Of a DNA stretch of 64,000 bases, positions 13,001 through 23,449 are shown in pieces. The notes under the pieces were generated by a model that had not been told where the DNA came from, did no database searches, and was given only the letters and a program-made list of their open reading frames with translations. Each line of letters opens with the position of its first letter. Positions within the stretch are counted from its first letter, which is position 1. The DNA comes from Trileptium ribeirensis (lineage: Eukaryota > Nematoda > Enoplea > Enoplida > Thoracostomopsidae). Position numbers and translations under genes: made by a program. The stretch spans positions 62,001 through 126,000 of the forward strand of contig JASANE010017555.1 of assembly GCA_030248225.1 (NCBI GenBank), read 5' to 3'.

Positions 13001-14732
13001 CCCTGCGCTCTCATTCTAAAGTGCCGGTAAACATAAACGATACGCAATATTTATTACAGAAGGTTATAGCACTAACTAGGTTTTGTATGCAAATCACTAA
13101 AATGAATATGAGCGGCATCGAAAAACTTATCTTTAGCCGCTAGTCAAACTGTCACATACAGACTATCTTATCCACTCAAATATCTAATGGACGAACATGA
13201 GACGCTTTGATTTTTGGCTTTTACATTAAAAATGCATCAAAAATTTGACTACAAAATTGTATCCCCAAATATACTGACAACTTCAAAGTTTATCCACAAC
13301 GTGTTAATGATATCTAAGCTGGGGAGTTTACGAATGAATTGTACTGTATACGCATAACACTAATTATATTTGTTCTTAATACAAGACACTGGTGAAGGCC
13401 GTGGCTTGAATGTACTATAAATATGAAATTGATCCAGCGTAGTGTTTTTATGCACATGAAATTTAGAAAATATAATTTGTGAGTGAGTAAACTTAAGGTG
13501 ACCTGCCCACCATAATATTTAGCAATAAGCGATATAGAATCGAAACCCTTGTACAGAAAAATGCGAAATTTCATTTAGGTTTTCGCTAACCAAAAATTGG
13601 CAAAATCAAACCCAAGTTCCAGAAACTAAACCTTGTGCTCGAACAGAATTCCGGCGATTTTCAATTTGCAGAAATTCAGTTCCCTAACAACTATCCATTT
13701 GGCATATAGTTTATTCAGTATTCGCAAATAAATTCCATGCAATAGTGAGGTCACTTACAAATCGATTCTATAGTTAAACTCTTGGTGTTGGCGAACAAAA
13801 TCTGCTAATTTGAATTCGAGAAATTTTCGTTATCAAATATTTCGGCAATTTTACTTTAATTTTCGCTAACGCTAACATGGCTTGGTTTCAATCGCAGTGC
13901 AATGTGTTCCAGCTTTTTCCAAATCGAACACGTTCCGTAATGATTTTTATGCGGAATTACAAAATAGGATGGTCGATGGGATCATCTTAAGTTTACTCAG
14001 ACATTTATATGTATTTAGACATGCTGATACAATTTTTTATCTAAAAAATTACAAAGTTTGTAATTTCTCCGTTATCTTTTCAGACCCTGCTACATTATAC
14101 TAGTTACATCGTGTTCACAAAATTGCCTCTTTTGTTGTAGATAACACATAAAGCACAAAGCGAAACAAAACGACAAGCTGAATCCTACATCTATTTTTAC
14201 TAACCAACTAAATAAATATAAAAATATACCTTTCAACATTAAATCGATTTTCAATGACCGATATAACTTTACACAGTTCTATGCACACAAACACGTAAAA
14301 TAGTTTATTTGTAATGTATATAAAAGTAAAATTTTTGCATATATCCGGTCTTATCAGCAATCTCGAGTTATACCACAGATATCTGTCTATCAACCAACGT
14401 TCTTTCAATTGTTGAAAAAGGACATAAATGTTCGAGGGAAATGATACATTTGGTCGTAATCAAAATACGACTAATTTTATGCTGGCTACCTACTGACTTG
14501 ACTTTTCACCGACACTTGACTATTAGCAAATAAGTAAAAATTGTAAAAACTGTGCAAAATATAAATACTTATTAGACTGTACACACCTTTAATTCTTTTG
14601 TGAGCAGGTAGGTCACGATTGTTGTAAAACTTGAGAACAGCGGTGCCAAAAACACGCATATTTCGCGAATATGAATGGTAATGTGCAACATTCGCAAAAT
14701 ACGGTAGAATACAGCTGAAGTCACCATTAGGC
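1014..14732 (-). CDS. STT3A: STT3A oligosaccharyltransferase catalytic subunit, partial gene model (5 exons found)
   Basis: STT3 is the membrane-embedded catalytic subunit of the ER oligosaccharyltransferase, which transfers glycan from dolichol to Asn-X-Ser/Thr sites. Five minus-strand exons are visible: 14,732-14,587, 13,015-12,818, 9,703-9,593, 8,601-8,521 and 1,089-1,014. Diagnostic strings are [73 protein letters not shown] and [20 protein letters not shown] holds the conserved Asp-x-Glu metal-binding pair known in the family. The wording resembles STT3A more than STT3B ([22 protein letters not shown]). Exons 2 to 4 join in phase and give continuous protein. About 200 of an expected ~700 residues are recovered. 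The 5' exons (DPYFNYR region), the internal stretch after SSEHM and the C-terminal WWDYG half were not found. Confidence 0.88.
1090..4168. other. Probable STT3A intron, no gene seen
   Basis: The STT3A exon that should encode the AFGVFG..FVDYL segment is expected between 1,089 and 8,521, but no stretch here encodes it convincingly. A minus-strand open stretch near 2,793-3,008 has a fair acceptor (TTTTTTAG) but weak resemblance. The GC-rich patch around 1,550-1,700 has a good donor-like GTGAGTGG on the minus strand but no recognisable protein. Confidence 0.35.
4169..4579. mobile_element. Repeat family B, copy 1 (GAGCGGAGC-ended element)
   Basis: The element is about 411 bp, opening with GAGCGGAGC and closing with GCTTCGCTCCGCTC, an inverted pair. 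Towards the right it carries ATATCAGGTGCAC, a run of T, GTTCTTGAGATCC and GGACGGACATCGAC, all shared with copies at 6.8-7.2 kb and, reversed, at 7.9-8.2 kb. It has no coding capacity and looks like a non-autonomous foldback or MITE-type element. Confidence 0.7.
5047..6170 (+). mobile_element. Repeat family A, copy 1, with internal tandem monomers
   Basis: This dispersed repeat of about 1.1 kb also occurs at 15.5-17.3 kb and 55.5-56.5 kb. The left end has GATTGCAGAGTGTAGTG and the right end CACGCTCTGCAAG, inverted versions of each other. Inside are two or three diverged monomers of about 400 bp. Each carries a GGTCGAGGAACCATG-like block, an AACTCCAGAACCGGA block, ATTTTACTATGAAATA and TTGCTTCCGTGAAGG. 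Open stretches of 60-160 codons occur in both directions but match nothing known and are not kept between copies. Confidence 0.75.
6831..7202. mobile_element. Repeat family B, copy 2
   Basis: The copy starts with TTGAGCGGAGCGAC and ends with AACGCTTCGCTCGG. It has the same orientation and internal order of blocks as the copy at 4.17 kb, including AATATCAGGTGCAC and GGTTCTTGAGATCC. It is followed about 720 bp later by an inverted copy. Confidence 0.7.
7921..8225. mobile_element. Repeat family B, copy 3, inverted
   Basis: It reads TGAGCGGAGCGAGGCGAAGC and then the reverse complement of the 4.2 and 6.8 kb copies (CGATGTCTGTTCGTC, GTGCACCTGACAT). The right limit is approximate. Confidence 0.65.
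8521..8601 (-). CDS. STT3A: STT3A exon: [12 protein letters not shown]
   Basis: The exon is about 81 nt. Acceptor TTTATTTTTAG is strong. The donor is most likely GTG|GTATGT at 8,521, although ATG|GTGGTA three bases earlier is possible. It encodes [20 protein letters not shown] then QSSEHMV, which follows AYSA of the previous exon in phase 0. The expected next exon (AFGVFG-like) was not found to the left. Confidence 0.9.
9133..9493. mobile_element. MITE-like element with CAAGGGCGTAGCC termini
   Basis: The left end is CAAGGGCGTAGCCAGGG and the right end is CCCGGCTACGCCCTTG, an inverted pair of about 16 bp flanking roughly 360 bp. The interior holds runs of C and no credible coding sequence. 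No clear target-site duplication could be read. Short elements with this terminal sequence are widespread in animal genomes as non-autonomous DNA transposons; that last point is general knowledge. Confidence 0.65.
9593..9703 (-). CDS. STT3A: STT3A exon: [17 protein letters not shown]
   Basis: The exon is 111 nt, phase 0 to 0, too short to stand out as an ORF. Acceptor TTTCTTTAG and donor GCG|GTTAGT frame it. It encodes [20 protein letters not shown] then [17 protein letters not shown], continuing directly from AYFYM of the previous exon, as in STT3A proteins. Confidence 0.94.
9770..10330. repeat. Repeat family C, copy 1
   Basis: This is a GC-striped repeat with AACCAGGGGC, AAAATTTTGCCAGGGGC and AAATTTTCCAAGAGGCGGTG. 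A reverse-complement relative occurs at 60,430-60,790, and diverged relatives near 15.0-15.5, 34.3-34.6 and 39.9-40.3 kb. The short ORFs in it are mostly shadows of this low-complexity sequence. Confidence 0.6.
11040..11700 (-). pseudogene. Degenerate RTE-like non-LTR reverse transcriptase C-terminus
   Basis: Reading the minus strand across stops and frame changes gives fragments such as [41 protein letters not shown] and [10 protein letters not shown]. These match the thumb and C-terminal region common to RTE-like endonuclease/reverse-transcriptase proteins of animals (the LLYGCE and [10 protein letters not shown] signatures). At least three in-frame stops show it is dead. It lies in an STT3A intron on the same strand. 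Confidence 0.75.
12818..13015 (-). CDS. STT3A: STT3A exon: [11 protein letters not shown] catalytic loop
   Basis: The exon is 198 nt, phase 0 to 0, with acceptor CACTTTAG and donor ATG|GTATGT. It encodes 66 residues running [66 protein letters not shown]. Asp and Glu of SYDNE match the metal-binding D-x-E of the family. This is the best conserved exon in the window. The -1 frame is also open but does not resemble the family. Confidence 0.95.
14587..14732 (-). CDS. STT3A: STT3A exon: transmembrane segment with FLAPLFSS
   Basis: The acceptor is a CTCTTTAG ending just above 14,732 and the donor is AAG|GTGTGT at 14,587. The exon starts in phase 1, so the previous exon should end with the first base of Gly in a conserved YPGLM. 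It ends in phase 0. It encodes [20 protein letters not shown] followed by [20 protein letters not shown] and YLLTKELK, the conserved early luminal-loop and membrane region of STT3A. Confidence 0.9.
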
Positions 14733-14999
14733 CTAAAGAGAAATTATTTATTATATAATTTATGAAGCGCACAAAGAACGAAACGTCGAAAACACCAATA
14801 TTATTAGTCTCTGATCTACATTACTCATACCTAATATTGCACACACAAATCGAAAATTTGGTCAATGTAACGTTTAGAACCGGAAGTAAAACGCATGTTA
14901 TGTCGTTCCAATATACTAAGCCTAAGAGAAAGTCCATATATGAGCTTTATACTACAGTAAGCCTGCTTCTAACTCGGCCAAAAAATTTGGTGGCATGAG

Positions 15000-15490
15000 C
15001 ACGAAGCCTGGGGGTGACAAATTTTGCCAAAGGAGTGAACTGGGGCCCCTGGCGTGAACCGGCAGAAGGCTGACCCGGCTTAAATATTTATAGATAACTT
15101 TCGAAATTTAATATTTTTCGCGGAAAATCGCTAAAATTAATGGCCTCGAATGTAGTACAAAAACGTCTTTATTAATATTAGAACCATCTTGTCAACAAAT
15201 TTTTTTGCTGAAACTAAAAAATATTTATATAACTTCCGAAAGGCATTTTTGAAAAAAAAATTTACCAAGTTTTTATGTCAACAGTGGGCATTGTCGGAGG
15301 AAATCAAAAGATTTTCCTGGGTTAATTTGAACTGGTGGAGCCAAAATTATTTCAGGGGACCCAACCGGCGGTGCCCGTTTATTTTCCTGTGGGTACGGAA
15401 AAATCCTAAGGCCCACGCTTTTGAAAAAGCACTAAGCATAAGTCGAGGGGGGCGAATCACCCGCATAAGGGTCTTTCTATTTCTAAAGAT
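15000..15490. repeat. Repeat family C, diverged copy
   Basis: It begins near GACAAATTTTGCCAAAGG and GTGAACTGGGGCCCC and runs through an A/T-rich middle resembling 39,890-40,200, including TTTTTATGTCA. It lies upstream of STT3A exon 14,732, where the gene's 5' exons should be, but none was recognised. Confidence 0.5.
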
Positions 15491-15512
15491 ATAACGTCTT
15501 CCCCTAAAGACC

Positions 15513-17300
15513 AGTAACTCTATCGAGATTGCAGAACGTAGTGAAGTATAGGTACACATACACCTTGTCCGTGCACAGCTAATCAGCTCTCGATAGCATA
15601 CGCCGATATGCTATATGTGGATATCACACAATACCACATAAGTTAGAAGAAAACTAACAGCGGCAATAAGTTTTCCATGCACCTAAACCCCCAAGTGCAA
15701 GCTATCCGCCTCCCAGGACGTAACAGTAAAATTAGGAATCGGGAAACCATGGGGCGCCATAACCCCGTACCTATGAAACCACGAGTCGCAGAGTAAAGCC
15801 ATCATCGGCAATGAGTTTAACGCCATAACCCCCAAATAAAACTTTTCAGCAGCCCAGGACGTCAGAACAAATTTTCGAATTTTGGTCGACGAACCACGGG
15901 GGTGCCATAACTCAAACCCGAACCGGAGCATTAATTGAAAAACAAAAAGAGGCATCGTCATTTATCATTTTACTATGAAATAAAACCAAGCTGAGAAAAA
16001 ATTAGAAAGTTAAGATAAAAATAACATTGCTCCTTGCTAAAATGGGGTAAAAGCCCTCATTTTGATCTCTGACGTTAAACCTTGGGATTCCATACTGTCG
16101 TACTCATGGAACCATGGGTCACAGAGCAAAACCAACACCGGCAATAAGTTTTCCATACCCTGAAATCCCCAAGTGAAACTTTTCAGCCGCCCAGGACGTC
16201 AGAAGAAATTTTCGAATTTTGTGTCGAGGAACCATTGGAGCGCCATACCTCAAACCCAGGGAGTAACCGTAATTCCGGTTCTGGCGAAAATCGAGTTCCG
16301 GTTGCGGTTCCGGCAAATGACAAAAACCATACCGGAACCTGAATTCCTGTTTAAAAATTTTGTTTGAAATAAATGTTTCAATAAATGCAGTTCATGGCCA
16401 AGAACACAGTTTCAGTCTGCGTAGCGGGTACGTTACTTTACCCCAATGAAGACCGATTTACAAGTTTACAAGCGCACTGGCTGGTGCTTGACGCAATTTA
16501 TGTTAGCTAAGCTCACAACTAAGTTACTTCTAAATAATCCATATTTTGTTATATACCGAGTTGGACCGGCTTAATTCTAAAATACACCACAGACGTCGGA
16601 CAGGGTAAATGAGCCACTACAAGCATCAACCTGGCATTTTGTATTAACAAACTTCTTCATGGTCAAGATTAAATATTCCTACTAAAATTATGTCTGTTAC
16701 GTTTCACAGAGCAATTTGCTGAGTTAATCTTAGTTAATGCTGAGTTTTTTGTCTGGTTGTATTGGAACTTGATCATTGTGTATATATTACATATGTGGGG
16801 ACCACAGATGAAGCAAAAATGTGCAAAACTTTAAACATATTTTTTAAACCGGAATTCCGGTATGGTTTATTCCTTTTCCCGAAACAGCAACCAGAACACG
16901 ATTTTCGCCGGAACCGGCATTCCGGTTACTCTTTGCCCCGTACCTTAAACCCCATAAATCCTGACCAGACTCAAAAAAGCGGGATCGGCATTTATCAATT
17001 TATTATGAAATAAAACCAGGTAGAGAAAAAATTCGAAAGCTAATATAAAAAATATCCTTGCTTCCATGAAGGGTACTAAAATGAGGTAAAATGGGGCAAA
17101 AAACCACATTTTGACCCCCAACCTTGGAACCAGACCCCAAATCGAAAAGCGCTTGGAGATGTATATACAAGGTAAATCGACTATGCCGGTTTGAATGAGA
17201 TTAAGATCATAAAAATCGATTAAGTGATTCCCAAGTTATGGTTGATCATATACACACACAGGGAATTTAAGATTTCATCCCTGCAACACAAACTCCATTA
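15513..17300 (+). mobile_element. Repeat family A, copy 2, interrupted by a MITE
   Basis: It starts with GTAACTCTATCGAGATTGC like the 5.0 and 55.5 kb copies and ends near CAAACTCCATTACG. Removing the nested element at 16,261-16,931 leaves about 1.1 kb, the same length as copy 1. This supports a single family A unit later invaded by another transposon. Confidence 0.7.
16261..16931. mobile_element. 671-bp MITE with ~90-bp inverted repeats rich in CCGGAAC, nested in family A
   Basis: The left end reads GAGTAACCGTAATTCCGG and the right end CCGGCATTCCGGTTACTC. The inversion extends for about 90-100 bp (GGCGAAAATCG, GGTTGC, CCATACCGGAA) to a TTTAAAAA inner border. The interior (ATTTGCTGAGTTAATC, CGCACTGGCTGGTGCTT) is shared with 23,450-24,000. 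It has no transposase coding. Confidence 0.8.
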
Positions 17301-18765
17301 CGTTCTGATAATTTGAACCGAATACTTGGTGACGTTGCACATTCGTCAATGCAATGGTACCAAACATAGCTACGTTTCAGTTAATGTGCAACTTGTTGAA
17401 TTCTGAGTACAGTGAGTGGAACGACCGTAGCGAGAACTTGTCACTTGCCAGCATGATAAATTTCGACGGTGTCCGTTTCTGAGTCTTTATTCGGGTAACA
17501 CGCATAAATCAACTTCAGGTGGGCGAATTGACTCGAGCGATAGCTTATTCAAAAGTTAAAGTCTCTGTCGGTGCCCTTTGGCTAGACGTGAAAACTGAGT
17601 GGAACTCCTTCGGGCCGTAAAAGTCACCAAATGGGCTCGGGTAGGGTCAAAATGAGTCAGACAAAACACGATATGCATTGTTTTAAAACAACTCTCACTA
17701 TAACAGTGCAGATATCTCAACATTTAGGAGACCATTGAATTATAATAATGAATGCACCGTCTCTATAATCGTCACTTTTAGTTGCTATGGTTGGTTTTGC
17801 TTTCTAAATTAGATATAGTGCCTATGGTCCCTTTGAAAGTATCAAAATCGGAAATGTATTTCAGTGAGATAATATGGATGTAACCCCAATAGTACGTTGC
17901 TGATCGTGAGAGGCGCTCCATAAGCTAAAATTTGCAAAAGACAAACGTTTCTACCTATAGCGTTGTTTTGTATTTATTCTAACTAAACTATATCGGAAAT
18001 TACTTAAGCTCAAAGTTTTCAGTCTCCGCCACGAACCAGAAAATCGAAATGTCTTCAAACTTCTTTTGCTTATGGGGTTGATATTCGTCAGTTTCTAAAG
18101 GAGCGTGGTTTAAAAATGCGTGTATATTGAAATTAACTGCTAAAGATACATTTGGTAGTTGTTACAATTTACTCACGCGTGAGCCGTTGGATCATAGCAT
18201 AAAACAGTATAGCAAACTTACTGACTCTATTTTAGACTACGGAGAGCACTTGAATAATTTAAGTATGTCAGTGTTTGATTGACTTCTTATCTTTTGCAAA
18301 CTTTTTTGTGATGGAGAACTGCTTGCCGAGAAACTAATAGCTTATAAAAAGTACCTGAGCGAACACAAAGACAGAAATTATTTTTGTTTTTATTTTACAC
18401 AAATATAGCTCCAAAAAATAGAAGTGTATTTATGGTATCATTTGTTGCGATTTTCACGGCCCGAAGAGGATTGTATTCGTTTTTCGCGTCTAAGGGGAAT
18501 AAATAGATTTTAAGCTTTCGAATGAGCTATGGCGCTGCCTAATCCGCCCAGCTGAAGTTCAGTTATGCGGGTCACCCCAAAAAGTCACAAATGGACCCTG
18601 TCGAGATTTTTCACTGTCGCCAGTGAGAATTTTTTCACTCAGAATTTAATTAATTTTTACAGTTTCATATTCTCGAGTGTTCCACTCCCACGGGATACTA
18701 TCGTTCGAACGGTGGTAAATGCTGGTCTCTGTTTTGTATAAAACGTCTTAGATTTTGTCTTTAAG
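17301..18765. other. Gene-free stretch upstream of the first visible MSH6 exon
   Basis: No exon for the conserved MSH6 segment upstream of VGKFYEL (Arg-Gln-Trp-Trp-Glu region) was found here, nor any STT3A first exon on the other strand. Part of 18,250-18,440 (GAACACAAAGACAG with a T-rich tract) resembles 41,400-41,600 inside another element, so some of this is repeat. Confidence 0.35.
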
Positions 18766-18841
18766 GTTGGAAAATTTTACGAGCTACTATAGTATGGATG
18801 CGGTGATTGCAGTCAAGGAATGCTCGCTCGCTTATATGAAA
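18766..18841 (+). pseudogene. MSH6: MSH6-type exon with VGKFYEL motif and a 1-bp insertion
   Basis: MSH6 pairs with MSH2 to recognise base mismatches in DNA. After acceptor TTTTGTCTTTAAG the sequence encodes VGKFYEL, containing the Phe-x-Glu that contacts the mispair in MutS proteins. One base later, in the next frame, it encodes YSMDAVIAVKECSLAYMK up to donor AAA|GTAAGC. The exon is 76 nt, while the phase-0 borders and the family require 75. The extra base is near 18,787 (GAGCTACTATAG instead of GAGCTATATAG). As it stands the frame hits TAG at once. Either the gene is broken or this is an assembly error. The next exon at 21,666 continues perfectly, so the locus is otherwise well kept. Confidence 0.85.
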
Positions 18842-21665
18842 GTAAGCCGTGTCTTGAACTCATTATTTCATACATTACAACTGAGTTTTCTTCGTATGAT
18901 TGATCACGCTTATTTAGGCGTGTGGTCATCTACGAAGAAATTATTTCGATACGCCATTTTGTGTCTGCACGTTTTGCGCTAGACTGTTTGCTGTTCGAAT
19001 GGATTAAAATTTATTTGGGCCACCAACCGGGAGGAGCCCAACTATGGAGGCGGCTGCCTGAAACCGGGGTCGACCAATAGAAGAGCGCCATGAGCCTGAT
19101 ACGGATGAACTTATGCGCTATACTAAGTTCGTCATAATTGTGTTAATTTTTTGTTCAAATTTGGAGGTGTTTTGGCTGCAATCCTTAATTCCTGACTATA
19201 TTTTTACAACAATTTTTTACTATTGCACATGTTTAATATTTAAGAACTTGCTCCACCTTTAACCGTTACGTTTATACTTGGTTAATAGCCAACATGTGAA
19301 CTGGGGAGAGCGAACAAGTAAGGGAGCTGGGCCCCGGTTCGTTATCCCGCGGACAGCTTTTCATGAATCGGGAGTTGGCCAATCATCTGGGTGGTAACCC
19401 GCACCAGCGAGAAGTGAGGGCTGTATTGTGTTATTACATTACTCGCCATAAAGCACATTATTCTTTGCTTATAGCTTGAGCAAATTGAACTTTCGAAATT
19501 ACTAAACTTCTTAATATTAATGTTTCTAGACTTAATTATTATTTTCGAGTTGAGTGGCAGTCATTATTATCCTACCTAGCCGGGGCCTTATACTTTACGT
19601 GCCTGGACAGGTTGGATAACAAATTTTGGTATAAATTAGAAACCATTTAAGTAGTTTCAGGTTTTAAAACTTGTTTTGATCTATAATTGAAATGGAGCGA
19701 GCGAATCGAGCTTAAGTGTTTTGCTGATAGCGCTAGGGGAGAAGTGGGAAATTTTTTTGTCTCTCGCTGTCATTATAAATTTCGATGGTGGATTTCGATA
19801 AATTTGTTTTGTTTGATAGCAGAAGTGGTGACGATGTGCACTTTAGTTGTATGCTAAAAGCTTCAAACATATATGTTGGACAAAAAGGTAACAAGACATG
19901 TTTTAAAGGTTCTATGCCAAATTTGGCCATATGAGTACCAATGTTTCGATGCCCATTTCTTTTGACACGGGCTAGGCATCGAAAAACATAATCACCAGAA
20001 ACAAAATTAGCTTTATCGAGATGTACAACTTTGCCGGCAACGATTTTTTGGACCACTCCTTGGGCCGCTGTGGATACGAATATTGTCAGGTGACCCTTTC
20101 CAGAAATGTCGATTTTTCAAATTTCAGTCTGTTATTTAAAAATTTTTTTTTGACTTACAGTGAGTGCCTTTTACGTTATCAAGCACGCAGGATATGATGG
20201 TTTTGGTATCTTGAGTCAAATATGGCTCTATTTATATGGGGTCTCAAATGCTTTACTGTCATCTAACCCAATTACCAAAATTAAAATGAGTTTTTATTCG
20301 TTTGGTTAACTATTGCGTGCAGGTCGTCAAGAAGAGCGTATATGTAGGGTTTTCGGAATACGATTATATGTGTTATCTACGATGCCAGCATACATATTTC
20401 ATGCTTGTTCATTGGATTTCATTGGGTTAAGGGTCAGTGAATATGATTTCCAGAATATACACGGTCTTCGGTAGTTTGGTTATATTGCGTAAAAGGCATC
20501 ACGAATTGTCTATTAAGTTTTTCGGTACCCTAAATGCGATGACTTAGCTTTCTTGAGACCAGTACAAATACTTGATGCACTGTCAGTTGTTTTCGATTGG
20601 TTAAGGGTCTACGAGGTTTTAAGTTTTCAATGGGTTCAGGATTCTTGAGTTTTTAGATTGGTATATACATAAAACAGAGCCTGTTACAGATGATTATACA
20701 AAATAACTTAAAAATGAAACCACGCTTGCGTCATTTTACCCTTGCAAGCGAGATACTAGCCTTATTTGGGTCCGAAGTCAGCTTTGCGTAAGTTCACAGG
20801 AATTGAAACACTAATTCATCGAACTCCTAAGAGTTAAAGAGTCAAAGCGGACGGTGAGTGTTTTTGACAGGCGTCTGGCGTTTTGTTAGAGTCAAAACAA
20901 TGCTTGGATTTAATACCGGTGGAACTACATATACCATGGGTGATTGCGCTTAGAGTCGCAGGTAATAATCGGCCAAAAGCGGGGTGTAATTTATAATGCA
21001 TTTTAGCGTCAGCGTGCATCGCCGTTGCAAAGATTATTTATGCAGTTGTTTTTGGTAACATGGTACTCTTTGACTGCGGAAAGCTTGATATTGGAAGAAA
21101 CTGTCATTCATTGTAATCAGCGTTTTGTGAGGAACAGGCGGCACAGCTTAATAATGCGGACATTTTTATGATATGCAGCAACCCTCTCTGGCTTTCTCAC
21201 GGAAGATGCCCGGTATGTCGCCCCCCCCCCCCAACGGTGCTTTCCGTTTCGATCAACCGGTTCCCCAAATACTTTGGGGCAGTTTGGGAAAGCGAGAATC
21301 TCAGGGCCAACCTAAAAAGAAGCCGCTATTAACACGTGAATATAACCTTGGCGGTGGCACTGAAACTTATGGAGGTGATCAAAAAACCTTGTTGCCCCAC
21401 AGTGGTCACTTTCGCTTTAGAGCTATCCACACTCTGCTAAAATCTTGGAGGTTCAGCAGAGGGCGCAAAACGGGTTGCGAAATCCGTGATTATGGGTGCT
21501 AATGATAAAATGGACCCAGCTTCGTAATTTGAGGACTATGGAGTAAACTAGTATGAGTAAATGCCTAGACATGACATCATCTCAAAATTAGCGGTGATCG
21601 AGCTTATATCTTTGTATATTATCTGTCGACAGACAGACTTCACTGCTCAGTTTTGTTTCGACTAG
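18842..21665. other. MSH6 intron, no further gene identified
   Basis: A 107-codon minus-strand open frame at 19,733-20,056 (contains VHLDKANFVSGDYVFRCLAR) and a 109-codon plus-strand one at 21,173-21,502 are present. Neither resembles a family I know and neither has convincing signals. A run of C at 21,222 and GC-rich patches at 19,020-19,090 and 19,310-19,420 look repeat-like. Confidence 0.35.
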
Positions 21666-21801
21666 GGCGATTACGCTCATTGCGGATTTCCGGAGCGCGC
21701 TTACGGCCGCTATGCGGATATCTTAATCACGCGCGGCTACAAGATTGCCCGAGTCGAGCAAACGGAGACGCCGCAAATGTTGGACGAGCGAAATAAAAAC
21801 T
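21666..21801 (+). CDS. MSH6: MSH6 exon: [15 protein letters not shown] / RVEQTETP
   Basis: The acceptor is TTTCGACTAG at 21,665. The donor is AACT|GTAAGT after 21,801. It encodes [20 protein letters not shown] then [20 protein letters not shown] and ERNKN, phase 0 start and phase 1 end. GFPE and RVEQTETP separate MSH6 from MSH3 and bacterial MutS. The region is the rest of the mismatch-recognition domain (MutS domain I). The exon joins directly to AYMK of the exon at 18,766, as in MSH6 proteins. Codons are GC-richer than the surroundings, as expected for real coding sequence. Following exons (ISKYDRVVRRE-like) were not found to the right. Confidence 0.92.
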
Positions 21802-23449
21802 GTAAGTGAACACTTCGATCATGATCAATATTCGTAAAGCTATATTATTTGTGGAAAAATTTTGGATCCTCAGTTTCTCATTTAACAAAGTTTTGTAGTT
21901 ATTTCTTGTATCCACTTGAAATTGTTATCAAAAGCTATAAGCTATCGTTAATTTTGGTTGTGTTGGGAATCTTGAGGCGAAAGATGACAAGACGTTTGGC
22001 TGCCTGTCCGTAGCCTTCCGAAAACTTGGGTGGTCTATACTCATTCTCGTTGAAAATTGCAGATTTGGTGAAGGTTAAAATTTTGTTCTATGAGCTACAT
22101 CGTTTTATATTGACGCTTTTAACTGTTCGTACAAATTTTTCATGCTACAACACTGCATTTTATCTTAGTAGAAATAGTAATTAACAACATTAAAAAAATG
22201 ATTGTATAAAACATTAATTTAGGGACACGGATTCAGTTGAACTGGAGGTTTAAACAAGTGGAGGAGACAATGAACAAGGCTGAAAATCTGCCAAACAGGA
22301 TGAATTCGGAAACTGGGGACCCCCTTCGACGCTACCTTGCCCCAGTGGACATGCCAATTAAGCACTACTCATGGTCCGATTGTATTAGTTGTGTAATGGT
22401 TTAATACAAGAAAGGTACTGTGATCGGATTATTTTGGTATTCGCTCGGATATTTTTTGTATTTTTTTTTGGAATTATGGATTTCGATTGTTATCTATACA
22501 TAATGGCGTCACAGTCAGCGAAGTGACAGCCACAAAGGCTGATTGAATATTAAAATTTATATAGTACTGTATGTTTAGATTATTCCTGCTACAATTGTGG
22601 CCACTATGTTGGCAATAATTAAAGTAAAATTTGATTAATTCTGATGGCAGTAATTAATAATATAGTCGGTTCGTTATTATTATGCCGACAAAAAATAATA
22701 ATTAAAGTATTGGCCATTATGACGTCAATAATAATTTGACGTGATTGTTAAATAGAATTACTGTCGCGAAATAGGTATTCATTTAGACACTTTAATTAGC
22801 GCGTAATTTGGGATAACTACGGTTGTCAGAAAATTATTGAATTTTTTTTCGTATTTAAATTTTTTTGAAATTTTAAGTGGAACCTACGGAACGTATAGAT
22901 AAGAAACCTAATTTTCTTTATTTGAGATATGCCTGAAAGTCATACTCTTTTATAAAATTGTTGTCATTTGTCATAAGGATTCGTCAAGCCGTTTTTTAAT
23001 TCAAATATTTAATCGAAATTTGCAAATCGCTTTTGCACAAGTTTGAAATGACTGATTTAGAGCTAAAATTTGCGCAATACATAGTTTTGTTCCATAAGTT
23101 TTGCGAAAGAATTCGTAAGTGAGCTTGTATGTGAATGTGTTAGTTTTGCAATGGTAAATACTTTCGTCGGTCTGTGATTTTTTCTTTTCATGATCAATCA
23201 AAGTAATCATTTCGTCGTAAATAGGTTCTGGATTCGTGGGTTCTAACATATAAGAGCTCGCTGTCTCATGACATGGCTATGGCTCCTCTAACTTGGCACA
23301 ACTCCTCGACTACATACAATAATTTTCTGGTTAGTGGTCAGAGACAATGTTTAGGCTAGCGTTGGTTAACCAGTACTCCTCAGCTAGATGATGATAATGC
23401 GTTCTGATCAAAATACTATAAAGACAAACTGCGATTGTGATCGCGCAGC
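21802..23449. other. Gene-free stretch right of the MSH6 exon
   Basis: No later MSH6 exon and no claspin C-terminal exon was recognised. The block at 23,340-23,420 (GTTTAGGCTAGCGTTGG) is related to 58,866-58,930 (GTTTAGGTTAGCGTTGG), so at least that part is a dispersed repeat. Confidence 0.35.
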
